Shown here piece by piece: positions 1 through 8,331 of a DNA stretch of 64,000 nucleotides. Below the pieces are notes generated by a model. The model saw only the letters and a list, made by a program, of their open reading frames with translations. It was not told where the DNA came from and made no database searches. This DNA comes from Natronorubrum tibetense GA33 (GTDB lineage: Archaea; Halobacteriota; Halobacteria; Halobacteriales; Natrialbaceae). The stretch lies in contig NZ_KB913017.1 in assembly GCF_000383975.1 (NCBI RefSeq), positions 2,779,527 through 2,843,526 of the forward strand, in the 5' to 3' direction. How positions within the stretch are numbered: position 1 is the stretch's first letter; each line of letters begins with the position of its first letter. Both the position numbers and the translations under genes were made by a program.

Positions 1-2
1 AC

Positions 3-2240
3 GACGGACTCGTCTACGAGGAGGGCGTCGACGGATCGTTCGCCCTCGATGACGGACAGACGGAGTTTACCCTCGAGATCTTCGCCGAAGGCTACGAGGA
101 CTACTCAGAGATGGTCGAGGTCGATCAGTCACGTGCCGTGATACTCACGCCGGAAGATGACGCGGCGCTCGACGAGCTCGAATCGGACGCAGGGATATTC
201 GATCATCTCGAGGATCCGGATATCCAGGAGAGTATCTGTGATGAGTACCGGGACTATATCTTCGGTGACAAAGACGGAGATCTCCCGGACGCACCGTCGT
301 TAGCTGAGATCATCGATAGTCTGTTCGGCGATATGGATCCACTGACTGCAGAAGAGGAGATTACGCCGAACGATATGGCGGATATCGCGTACTACGAGCT
401 GATCGGTGTCGACTTGCTGACCGACGAACTGGGCGAACTACCCGGCGCGATGAATCCAGGCGAGATCGACGGCAGTGAGTCGCCGATCGGGTACGACGAG
501 AGCTTTCCCGGCAGTTCCATGGAGGACGAGTACATTGATAGGATATACGATGTCGACGTCGAGCGAACGACGAGCACGTCGCCTTGGTCGCTTCCGACAA
601 ACCGGAGCGGGTCACCGGAGAACTACTCGTATGAGTACTCGGAGTACAGCTCCGAGGGGATCGAGGACGTCGACGTCTCGTTGTCCCAAGACTGGCAAAC
701 CACTCAGGGCGAGTACTCCGATCGTGACATCCACAGTCTCGATATCAACGTCGAGTTCGAGTATCAGGAGCGATCGGTCTTCGAAAATAGCACGGAAAAC
801 GGAAGCGACACGATAACCGAACTCCGATCGCCTGAGACGCAAACGGTCTCGGTCAGTGTCGATATCGACGCCGATCCCGTGGACGACCTCGAGGTCCCCG
901 AGAGTCGGATCCACGACGATTTCGAAGCCGGTGAGGGGTACGACGACCGTGGCGCTATTGCCGGACTTTCGGACCCAGATAACTTCGAACCCGTCGTCGT
1001 CGATTCACTGGAAACGTTGCTCAACGTCGGCTCGCTCGATTCGGGAGACGATCTCGAAGACCAGATCGAAGCCGAGATCAACGATTCGATATCGATCAGA
1101 CACATTCCGGATTCCGACGACTCTCCCGAGGAGGAGGTCGAGAGCACGATCGAAAGCTCGATCAACGGAGCCAGTTCGACGAGCTACGACTTCAGTGATC
1201 TCGAGCGCGGATCCGATCTCGACATGGACGAACTCGAGACGTGGCTGAAAGACGACCTTTACGAGATAAACGCGCTCGTCAAGAAAGACGTTGAGCCGGT
1301 AACAGAAGAGCGAGTCGAGTTCCTGAGTGGGGACTCGCCGTTCAGGGAGTTGGAAAAAAACGTCTTAGCGTTCGAAGACGAGATCATGGCGACGGGGTCG
1401 TACGATAACGTTCCGGACCTGATTCGAATGGCGGTTCGACAGGCCTACTTCGACAGCCTCACCGATCGGATCGAGGAGATGGCAGAGTTCCACGAGGAGA
1501 CGGTCGAGGACGTCGACGACGCGATGTCCACCGGTGATGGTGCACTCGACGACTCCCTCGGGTTCATTCAGGATATCTTCGCCGGGGATGTCGAGGAACG
1601 CAACGGTCATCTCGAGGGATCGGCGCTCATGGAAGAGATGGAGTTTGAAGTCTCCGGGTCACCGACGTATATGGACCTCGAGACGGTCGACAATAGTGAA
1701 GTGCCGTCGGTTCGTCCGCCGGGCTCTACGGTGATGGATAACGATATCGCCGGCGAGCACGCGGCGCTCGGAGCCGAATACAACCAGCGGCTTCCGACAC
1801 CCGGGCTGCCGCTGATTCCGTGGCCACCGGCGCTGTACGTCTTGCAACTTAATAGCTACAATCTCGATCTCGAGGGCGAGTACTCTCGGTTCGAGATCAG
1901 TGCGACGGCGGGTGGTCCAGCCAACGGTGAGAGTACGACATACGTTCGCGATCGGATGGATGTTGACATTGATCTCGGAAACGGTAACGAGCGGAAAATC
2001 GGCGAGGTCGAACCGATCGAGTTCGACACCTCCCTCGAAATCGTGATCATCATGCCCGGGCTCATGCCGATGCAAACGGGTGCGCCGCCGAATACCGGCG
2101 ATCCATCGTTCGCAGATCCTGATGAAATCGGGTTCAGTGAGTTATTGGGAGCGATCGAGGATGCTCTCGATGAAGACGAGGCAGCAGCGCTGGGTCCATC
2201 TGAAGACAGTACCGAATACGACGATATAGGGCCACAGTGA
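3..2240 (+). CDS. Large acidic haloarchaeal protein, 5' end outside window (DUF7286-like)
   Basis: The reading frame is open from base 3 to a TGA at 2240, so the gene begins upstream of the window; at least 745 residues are visible. The protein is very rich in Asp, Glu and Ser, with an Asp/Glu-rich central part and a C-terminal Pro-rich stretch (LPTPGLPLIPWPPALY) followed by another acidic tail. I see no enzymatic motif. The composition and length recall the DUF7286-type proteins that accompany haloarchaeal type IV pilus/secretion gene sets, but the decisive upstream genes are not in the window, so this name is tentative. Part of it (1604-1691) is duplicated as a decayed fragment at 3872-3958. 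Confidence 0.7.
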   Translation, partial: DGLVYEEGVDGSFALDDGQTEFTLEIFAEGYEDYSEMVEVDQSRAVILTPEDDAALDELESDAGIFDHLEDPDIQESICDEYRDYIFGDKDGDLPDAPSLAEIIDSLFGDMDPLTAEEEITPNDMADIAYYELIGVDLLTDELGELPGAMNPGEIDGSESPIGYDESFPGSSMEDEYIDRIYDVDVERTTSTSPWSLPTNRSGSPENYSYEYSEYSSEGIEDVDVSLSQDWQTTQGEYSDRDIHSLDINVEFEYQERSVFENSTENGSDTITELRSPETQTVSVSVDIDADPVDDLEVPESRIHDDFEAGEGYDDRGAIAGLSDPDNFEPVVVDSLETLLNVGSLDSGDDLEDQIEAEINDSISIRHIPDSDDSPEEEVESTIESSINGASSTSYDFSDLERGSDLDMDELETWLKDDLYEINALVKKDVEPVTEERVEFLSGDSPFRELEKNVLAFEDEIMATGSYDNVPDLIRMAVRQAYFDSLTDRIEEMAEFHEETVEDVDDAMSTGDGALDDSLGFIQDIFAGDVEERNGHLEGSALMEEMEFEVSGSPTYMDLETVDNSEVPSVRPPGSTVMDNDIAGEHAALGAEYNQRLPTPGLPLIPWPPALYVLQLNSYNLDLEGEYSRFEISATAGGPANGESTTYVRDRMDVDIDLGNGNERKIGEVEPIEFDTSLEIVIIMPGLMPMQTGAPPNTGDPSFADPDEIGFSELLGAIEDALDEDEAAALGPSEDSTEYDDIGPQ

Positions 2241-2460
2241 TCTATCAGCTGGAATTAGATTAATTCAGCGAAATTTTCGATGGATGCACAAAAACTCCGT
2301 TCTCATGAAACCAGTAGTTCTGTCATGCTAACCGATTTACACACCAACAAATACGACACCCGCGACATAGGAAGTTCCGGCGTCGTCGAGATACGCCCGG
2401 CTGATTGAGGGAGCGAAGCTTCCTCTCCGTTTATTATGGGGAGGAGATCACTACTGGTCG

Positions 2461-3783
2461 TTACGGTTCAAGTGTTACGATAACTTGACCGGTATTACTG
2501 TTGATGGTTAGTACGATAGAATCCTCGAGAACCGCATACCCCTCAACCATAGATCCGTGGAGACTTGTCTCTATGTGATCGAGTGTATACGTCGTCCACT
2601 GTTCCGCTCCCGTTTCTGGATCGAGAGCATGCAGATGTGTATATCCAAGATCACGCCAGATATAGAGCGTATCATCTGAGACGAATGGTTGAAGCCCATT
2701 TGGGCCGTTTTCAATATTTCCAGACTTCCATTCCTCGGGTTCTTCACCGGTATCTAACTCTGTGGCGTACACTGCCGGATAGTTGTATGTCCCTCCAGAA
2801 TAGACAACTCCGTTTGCAATCGACGGTGGAGCAGTGTTTGCTGGGTGTGTCTCTTCTGTTTTCTCGAACTCAGCCACTGTTTCTGAATTACCTGTTTCTG
2901 CATCGATTGCCGTAACACTGGCTGGGTCGTGAGTGTATATTGTTTTGTCCTGTACCATCAACGAAAACCCTGACCGGATATTCCCCGATGGTGAATACGT
3001 CATCAGTGACTCATCTTCGAAGACATCGAAGGCCAACGCCTCGTAATCGTTTCCGTTGTTCGTACGCCGGATTACAAAGAGTGTTCCATCGTCTCCAACC
3101 GCGATATCTTCTGTTCCACTGGCTTCGTTCTCCCAGATAATGTCCTCGTCGTCGGTATCAATCGCGTACAGCTCTCCGTCGTTGTTGACGTACACGATCC
3201 CGTCGAAGACTCGAATGTCACCAGCGTACAACGACCCGAGTTCGATGGACCACAACTCCTCGCCTTCGTCCGGGTCAATCGCGTAGAGTTTGTCGGTGAG
3301 GAAATACACGGCGTCGTCGGTCACTGCTGGTGTCGTCGGATCCCATTGGGGGTTCGACGGTGCTCGTGGCGGTAGTTCGGCCTCAAACGTCCACTCGATT
3401 TCGCCGCTCGCTAGATCGACTGCGTGCAGCGTTGGGGTTTCGTCGGCGACGACAATTAGTCCGTGATCGACGACGGGAGCCGACAACGTCACATCTTCTA
3501 CTTCGGTCGTCCAACGTTCCTCGAGGGGGCCATCGGGACCGCTCCGATCGTCGGCGACCATCTGATTGTCGGCGGTAAACCGGTCCATTGGCCACGAACC
3601 GCTCGCTGTTTCAGTGGACTCGCCGTTGTCAGTTTCCTCCGTCTCGTCGTCTTCATCGTCACCATTGCCGGTCTCCGACTCGTCGTCACTGCTCATACAG
3701 CCGGCAAGTGTTGACAGACCCACCGTTGCACCGCCACAGACGGCGAGCCACTGTCGGCGTGTTCGATTCGATCGCTCTTCCAT
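2461..3783 (-). CDS. Tat-exported lipoprotein with PQQ-type beta-propeller repeats
   Basis: The product is about 440 residues. The start at 3783 (MEERSNRTRRQWL) is preferred over an upstream ATG at 3810 because it places the twin-arginine motif close to the N terminus. The signal ends in a lipobox, LAGC, followed by an acidic Ser/Glu/Thr linker, as in haloarchaeal lipoproteins. The rest consists of repeats of the type 'GxVYxxxxxxLYAIDxxxGxxxW', for example LYAIDPDEGEELW and LHALDPETGAEQW, which mark PQQ-like (BamB-like) propeller blades. It is expected on the outer face of the membrane as a scaffold or binding protein; no ligand can be inferred. An AT-rich box about 30 bases upstream on the minus strand fits a promoter. 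Confidence 0.85.
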   Translation of the reverse strand: MEERSNRTRRQWLAVCGGATVGLSTLAGCMSSDDESETGNGDDEDDETEETDNGESTETASGSWPMDRFTADNQMVADDRSGPDGPLEERWTTEVEDVTLSAPVVDHGLIVVADETPTLHAVDLASGEIEWTFEAELPPRAPSNPQWDPTTPAVTDDAVYFLTDKLYAIDPDEGEELWSIELGSLYAGDIRVFDGIVYVNNDGELYAIDTDDEDIIWENEASGTEDIAVGDDGTLFVIRRTNNGNDYEALAFDVFEDESLMTYSPSGNIRSGFSLMVQDKTIYTHDPASVTAIDAETGNSETVAEFEKTEETHPANTAPPSIANGVVYSGGTYNYPAVYATELDTGEEPEEWKSGNIENGPNGLQPFVSDDTLYIWRDLGYTHLHALDPETGAEQWTTYTLDHIETSLHGSMVEGYAVLEDSIVLTINSNTGQVIVTLEP

Positions 3784-3871
3784 CTTATACGAACTATCTG
3801 AACCAATCAACTAAATATGTTCTCACACGGAGATATTGTCTTCAAAACGTATGCTATGGTCGAAGACGGAG

Positions 3872-3958
3872 CGGTCATCTCGAAGGATCGGCACTCATGG
3901 ACGAGATGGAGTTCGACGTCTCCGGGTCGCCGAGAATCTGGGCCTCGAGACGCTCGAC
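3872..3958 (+). pseudogene. Decayed fragment duplicated from the 3-2240 gene
   Basis: This stretch is closely similar to 1604-1691. Translated, it reads GHLEGSALMDEMEFDVSGSP against GHLEGSALMEEMEFEVSGSP in the intact gene. Most differences are at third codon positions, so it diverged while still under coding constraint. One base is missing near 3935, after which the frame is lost, though the DNA match resumes (CTCGAGACG). No start or continuous frame surrounds it. It lies between the lipoprotein gene and the LOR/SDH gene and is best read as the remnant of a second copy of the upstream gene. Confidence 0.75.
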
Positions 3959-3991
3959 GAGCGAGACGGACGATGAGCGGACGGGCAACCG

Positions 3992-5275
3992 TTACTCGAG
4001 CAACTCGTCGCGCAACATCGGGATGAACGTCCCGATGTCGGTCACCATACCGATGGCCTGTGCGCTGCCGCGGTCGAGCAGTTGGGTGACGGTTGCGGGA
4101 TTGATGTCGACGCAGACGGTTTTGGTGGTCGAAGGGAGGCAGTTCCCGACGGCGACGGAGTGCAACAGCGTCGAGAGCATAAGCACGAGATCGGCCTCCT
4201 GGGCCTGCTCGCGGATCGCGTCCTGGGCCTCGAGCGAGTCGGTGATCGTGTCCGGCAGCGGCCCGTCGTCGCGGATCGAGCCCGCGAGGACGTAGGGAAC
4301 CTCGTTTTCGATACACTCGTACATCACGCCCTCGTCGATGATCCCGTCGTCGACGGCGGCTTCGATCCCGCCGAGGCGGGCGATTTCGCTGATCGTGTAG
4401 ATGTGGTGTTTGTGGCCCTTTCGCGGGTGCTCTAAACTCTCCGTGTCGACGCCCAGCGACGTGCCGTAGAGGTCCCTCTCCAAGTCGTGGACGGCAAAGC
4501 CGTTCCCGGCGCTCAGGCCGTCGATGTAGCCCGCACGGACGATGTCGGCCAGCGCGTTCCGCCCTCCGGAGTGGACGATCGCCGGGCCGCAGACGACGAG
4601 CACGTTGCCGTCGTTCTCGCGTACCTCTCGCATCTCGTTGGCGATCTCCTCGATCAGCGACGCGGAGGGGCGTTCGCTCGAGACCCCGCCCTGCATGAAC
4701 CCAAAGGAGCCGCCGCCGTTCCGGGGCCGTTCGGGCGGTTCGACGCGAATACCCGTCTCGCCGGTGACGACGAGGTCGCCCTCCTCGACGGCGTTGAGGA
4801 CTTTCGTGTACACGCGCGTGCCGTCATCGCTTTCTCCGTCGTCGGCATCGTCGCCGTCGCCGACTTCCTGTGGGTACTCCGGACCCGCTCGTTCGACGAT
4901 CAACGCACAGTCCATCTCGACGTCCTCGACCTCGACGTACTCGCCGTCGACGCGGACGTAGGTCGGGTGGTTCGTCGTCGAGTAGAACTCGACCGGGACG
5001 ACCCCGTCCTCGGGGGCCGCCTCGAGCGTCGCGTCCCGCGGATCGGCCACGGTCGCGCCCTGTTGGTTGAGTTCGTGGAGGATGGCCCGAAGTTCCTCCT
5101 CGGTCTCGGCCATCACCCGCATCCGGCAGTACGTCTCGGCGTGCTTGTGGCGGCCGACCTCGAACTCCTCGACCTCGAACTCGCCGCCCATATCCATCAC
5201 GACCCCGAAACACATGCCCATCGTCCCCGAGTCGATGATGTGCCCCTCGAGTTCGACGGTTCGCGCAACTGTCAT
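3992..5275 (-). CDS. LOR/SDH-domain protein, archaeal ornithine cyclodeaminase family (TIGR00300)
   Basis: The 427-residue protein starts MTVARTVELEGHIIDSGTM. The N-terminal third is the LOR/SDH domain (GTMGMCFGVVMDMGGEFEVEEF region), and the C-terminal part carries a dinucleotide-type segment (VLVVCGPAIVHSGG, about residues 225-240) and a conserved 'GHKHH' motif. This arrangement matches the archaeal family annotated as bifunctional LOR/SDH or ornithine cyclodeaminase. Family knowledge suggests a role in arginine/ornithine to proline metabolism; a methanogen member has been reported as an ornithine cyclodeaminase. No arginine or proline gene is adjacent, so the substrate is inferred from family only. 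Confidence 0.85.
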   Translation of the reverse strand: MTVARTVELEGHIIDSGTMGMCFGVVMDMGGEFEVEEFEVGRHKHAETYCRMRVMAETEEELRAILHELNQQGATVADPRDATLEAAPEDGVVPVEFYSTTNHPTYVRVDGEYVEVEDVEMDCALIVERAGPEYPQEVGDGDDADDGESDDGTRVYTKVLNAVEEGDLVVTGETGIRVEPPERPRNGGGSFGFMQGGVSSERPSASLIEEIANEMREVRENDGNVLVVCGPAIVHSGGRNALADIVRAGYIDGLSAGNGFAVHDLERDLYGTSLGVDTESLEHPRKGHKHHIYTISEIARLGGIEAAVDDGIIDEGVMYECIENEVPYVLAGSIRDDGPLPDTITDSLEAQDAIREQAQEADLVLMLSTLLHSVAVGNCLPSTTKTVCVDINPATVTQLLDRGSAQAIGMVTDIGTFIPMLRDELLE

Positions 5276-5579
5276 CGGTGATGGGTTGGCGACCAGGGAC
5301 CGTGAATGTGTGCGTTGTGGGCCGACGAGCCAGCGATTCGGCGTCGGTCACTGATCGTTGTCGGATGGGATCGTCGGTGGACGATTCCTTTTGGTTACCG
5401 ACTGCCTATTGTGAGTGGCAATCACGGATTCCCACACGCAGCGCTGATTGTCGATATCGGCTTCGCATCGTTATCCCTCGAGTGACTGATATTCCCCACA
5501 GAACGCTTGAAGCGGTATTTCAGGGAGGTTGATAGCTGCGCCAACACTTTTGTACGTTTCCGACGACAGCAAGCACAAC
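5276..5579. other. Intergenic region without recognisable gene
   Basis: The region lies between the divergent starts of the LOR/SDH gene and the HTH-type gene. It should carry both promoters. Short open frames here have no family resemblance. A T-rich box (CTTTTGTAC, about 5547-5555) lies some 30 bases before the GTG at 5580. Confidence 0.4.
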
Positions 5580-6155
5580 GTGTCGAACCATACTCCTACC
5601 CCCACGACCGTCGAGCTCTGGATCCGATCGTTTACGCCCACCAGCGCGGGACCCACCCAAAAACGCGCCCTCGAGCGACTCGAGGAACTCGAGTCGAGCG
5701 ACCCGATCGAGTCGGTCGAGGTCGGCGTCTGGGGCAAAGAAATCGAACAGACGGACCACGCCTTTCGGATCCCACAGCTCCAGCGAATCGAAACGCGCCT
5801 CGAAGCGTTCGAGCGGTGGGCGGCTTCCACCGGCCGACAGCTCGATCCGTTCTTCCGGAACGCACATATCGAGTCGACGATAACCGGGAACTCTCACGAT
5901 GTCTGGCGGCTCCCGACGGTCGCGCTTGCGGAGTTCGACGAGGACGGCGAACTGCTTCACGTTGCGCCGTGTCAGGCCGGCGAGCGAACGATCGACGTCT
6001 TCGACCGGTTCGAAGCGCTCCTCGAGCGTACGGACCGGAATTTGACCGTCGACGGTGATCGCCGACGGGACGAGGTGACGACCGACCGACCGTCCGGCCA
6101 CACTGTCAGCTACGGACGGGGCCGTATCGAACCGTTCTCACCGAGCTCCGACTGA
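5580..6155 (+). CDS. Haloarchaeal HTH-domain-type protein
   Basis: About 191 residues from a GTG at 5580 (SNHTPTPTTVELWIRSF). A TTG at 5529 would give a longer form, but the family begins close to the 'VELWIRSF' motif and a TATA-like box sits at the right distance for 5580. Characteristic segments are TVELWIRSFTPTSAGPTQ, ALERLEELESSD and VEVGVWGKEI, seen in a widespread haloarchaeal family annotated as HTH-domain proteins. The middle reads as a conserved alpha/beta region, and the last 30 residues look disordered. Probably a cytoplasmic regulator of unknown target. Confidence 0.7.
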   Translation: MSNHTPTPTTVELWIRSFTPTSAGPTQKRALERLEELESSDPIESVEVGVWGKEIEQTDHAFRIPQLQRIETRLEAFERWAASTGRQLDPFFRNAHIESTITGNSHDVWRLPTVALAEFDEDGELLHVAPCQAGERTIDVFDRFEALLERTDRNLTVDGDRRRDEVTTDRPSGHTVSYGRGRIEPFSPSSD

Positions 6156-6305
6156 CGACTGTCGATCGACCGTGGGGGGTCGTTCGTTCTCCAGCGTCCA
6201 CTCGCTCTCGAGCCGACTCTGAAATACTGCACCTACAGTACGGCTATCGGAACGTTCACTACCGTCGTGGACAATTACTATGCCATTACATAGCATACAC
6301 CGCGT

Positions 6306-6467
6306 ATGGTGAGCGAATCAGTCACGTTCGGTCCGTCACGGTGTCGAAACTGCGGCTTCGAAGCCCCCGGCGGTGACGATGCCTGGCGTCGGATCGATGT
6401 CCCGAAGCTGGGTCGAATGACTCAGTGTCCCGACTGCGAGAGCACGGACGTTATCACGAGCCGATAA
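6306..6467 (+). CDS. 53-residue zinc-ribbon protein
   Basis: The frame ATG 6306 to TAA 6467 encodes 53 residues with two CxxC knuckles, CRNC (residues 13-16) and CPDC (41-44), separated by a region with WRRIDVPKLGRMTQ. This is the layout of the numerous haloarchaeal zinc-finger microproteins. A TATA-like box (TTACTA, 6275-6280) lies about 26 to 31 bases before the start, fitting a leaderless transcript. Function unknown; such proteins often act as small regulators or complex partners. Confidence 0.75.
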   Translation: MVSESVTFGPSRCRNCGFEAPGGDDAWRRIDVPKLGRMTQCPDCESTDVITSR

Positions 6468-6527
6468 AGACGCCGTTGGACGGGCGGGAACGAATGCGGA
6501 CAGACTCTTGAGTCTCTCGCCCGTAGG

Positions 6528-6965
6528 ATGCGTATGGAACACGACGCTGACGAGCAATCCCGAGACCGCCAGTCCGACGCCGACCTCCCATCGAGCGACG
6601 CCGAGTGGCGAGCGGAACTGAGCGAGGAACAGTACCGAATCCTGCGCGAGGCCGGGACCGAAGCCCCGTTCAGCGGCGAGTACGTCGACCACAAGGACGA
6701 CGGCAGCTACACCTGTGCCGGCTGCGGGACCGAGCTGTTCGACTCGGAGACGAAGTTCGAATCCGGCTGCGGCTGGCCGAGTTTCTACGACGCCGACGAC
6801 GACATCGTCGAGACCCGACCGGACAACAGCCACGGGATGCAACGCACCGAGGTCCTCTGTGCGAACTGCGGCGGTCACCTCGGTCACGTCTTCGAGGACG
6901 GTCCCGAACCCACCGGAAAACGCTACTGTATCAACTCCGCGGCACTCGAGTTCGACGACGAGTAG
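6528..6965 (+). CDS. msrB: Peptide-methionine (R)-S-oxide reductase
   Basis: MsrB repairs the R epimer of methionine sulfoxide in oxidised proteins. The 145-residue protein has the two zinc-binding CxxC pairs (C63/C66 in YTCAGC and C111/C114 in CANC), the family motif SGCGWPSFY (79-87), GGHLGHVF, and the catalytic cysteine C134 in [10 protein letters not shown] 30-residue acidic N-terminal extension is typical of halophilic versions. The start could also be the ATG two codons later. No msrA is adjacent. Confidence 0.95.
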   Translation: MRMEHDADEQSRDRQSDADLPSSDAEWRAELSEEQYRILREAGTEAPFSGEYVDHKDDGSYTCAGCGTELFDSETKFESGCGWPSFYDADDDIVETRPDNSHGMQRTEVLCANCGGHLGHVFEDGPEPTGKRYCINSAALEFDDE

Positions 6966-7197
6966 TTGATCGACGATCGGTTCTCTGGAACTGGTGCTTA
7001 GTGGTTGGGCTTACTTGTCGGTCACGTGATCGGCGTGAATGCGATAAAATAAGCGTTCTGCCGTCGCTGGCGGTGGTGAGTGCCACGTCCTCCCCAACCG
7101 ATTCGCTCGCGCCAGAAGCGCTCATTCATCCAAAGGAAGACGCTCCGCGTCTTCCACGCAGTCGCTCGTCGCACTCACGACGACCTCTGCCGAGGAG

Positions 7198-7374
7198 TTG
7201 CGACAGGGGGTCACCGTCGAGGACGTCCAGGGCGACCAGGACGTCCAATCCGAGGATCAGGAGCCGATCATCGGCGAGGTTGCGACGATCTGCGGCGACG
7301 AACCCGACGGACCGGAGGTCGAACTCAAAAACGGTGTCGTCGGTCACGTGCAGTCGATCCGTCCCGACGAATAA
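7198..7374 (+). CDS. DUF2196/YwbE-like small protein, start codon problem
   Basis: The frame reads RQGVTVEDVQGDQDVQ ... GEVATICGDEPDGPEVELKNG ... GHVQSIRPDE and stops at 7374. This is the small DUF2196 (YwbE) layout: an N-terminal 'LRxGxxVxxVQ' and a C-terminal 'VEL.xGxVGxVQ'. The frame is open back to 7048 but has no ATG or GTG. The only usual start is a TTG at 7198, inside the conserved 'EELRQG' motif, with GAGGAG directly against it. Either this TTG is used, a non-standard codon further up is used, or the 5' end has been lost. Confidence 0.55.
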   Translation: MRQGVTVEDVQGDQDVQSEDQEPIIGEVATICGDEPDGPEVELKNGVVGHVQSIRPDE

Positions 7375-7476
7375 CACCTCCCCTCGCTCGTTTTCACCGC
7401 TTCAGTGCCGCGCCGAGACGCGCTCTGACCCGCCTGCCGGCCCAATCGATATCCGGCGCGCCGTCGATATCGAACC

Positions 7477-8331
7477 ATGGCCGACTCGAGTCTCTCCTCA
7501 CTTGTCCGAGATGTCGCCGCGGTCGCTCGCGAACGACAGATCAGCGTCAAGTCCGCGGGGCTGGCCTACCACGGGTTCAATACGCTGGTCCCGCTGGTCA
7601 TCCTGGCCCTCGTCGCCGTGACGCTCGCCGACGCATTCGAGCCCTTGGTGACCGCACTGGAGTCGGCGGCGGGTCTCGAGGGCGTCGTGACGGACGAGGG
7701 TCTCGAGGAAATGGCCGGCAGCGGGGCCGACCGGATGCGAGCGGCGTTGCTCGCGTTGATTATTTTGCTGTGGAGCGCAGTCCGGCTGTTTCAGGCAGTC
7801 AACAGCGCGTTTACGGACGTCTACGGCTCCCGGAAGCGCGAATCGTACGTTAACACGGCCGCGACGGTGACGCTCGTGACGGCGCTCAACGTCGTGTTCG
7901 TGACGGCGACGCTCGCGATCGGTGTGGCGCTGGTCAGCGTCGTCGGAATCAGCTTCTCGATACTGGTTGGGGGTGTCCTGGCGACGGCCGCTAGCGCCGT
8001 AGTCCTTGCGGGCCTCTTGCTGGCAGTCTTTCTCCCGATGTACTACTTCTTCCCCCAGCCCGACGTCTCGGTCGGCGAGGTCCTACCGGGAACGGCGTTC
8101 GCCGCCCTCTCGTGGACCGTCCTGGCGGTCAGCTTCAGAATCTACGTCGCGACCTCCGAGAGCATCGCACTCTTCGGTATCGCCGGCGCGATCCTGATCA
8201 TCCTGACGTGGGTCTACCTCGGCGGGCTCTGTCTCCTGCTGGGAGCCGTCCTCAACGCCGTCCTCGCGGACCACGTCGACCCCGAAGACGGGTGGGTTCC
8301 GATGCGAGAAGTGTGGCAGAAGTACGCCTGA
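7477..8331 (+). CDS. YihY/UPF0761 family membrane protein
   Basis: 284 residues with about six hydrophobic segments (for example LVPLVILALVAVTLADA near 30-47, ALLALIILLWSAVRLFQAV near 90-108, and ILIILTWVYLGGLCLLLGAVLNAVLAD near the C terminus). The motifs 'SAGLAYHGFNTLVPL' and 'LWSAVRLFQAVNSAF..VYG' are those of the YihY/BrkB family of integral membrane proteins, often loosely called ribonuclease BN or virulence factor BrkB. Function in archaea is unknown. Its TGA (8329-8331) overlaps the first possible ATG of the following regulator, so the two may be cotranscribed. Confidence 0.9.
   Translation: MADSSLSSLVRDVAAVARERQISVKSAGLAYHGFNTLVPLVILALVAVTLADAFEPLVTALESAAGLEGVVTDEGLEEMAGSGADRMRAALLALIILLWSAVRLFQAVNSAFTDVYGSRKRESYVNTAATVTLVTALNVVFVTATLAIGVALVSVVGISFSILVGGVLATAASAVVLAGLLLAVFLPMYYFFPQPDVSVGEVLPGTAFAALSWTVLAVSFRIYVATSESIALFGIAGAILIILTWVYLGGLCLLLGAVLNAVLADHVDPEDGWVPMREVWQKYA

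Noticed and set aside
5278-5532. 84-codon frame upstream of the HTH-type gene
   Set aside because: No family resemblance and no suitable promoter; it overlaps the presumed regulatory region.
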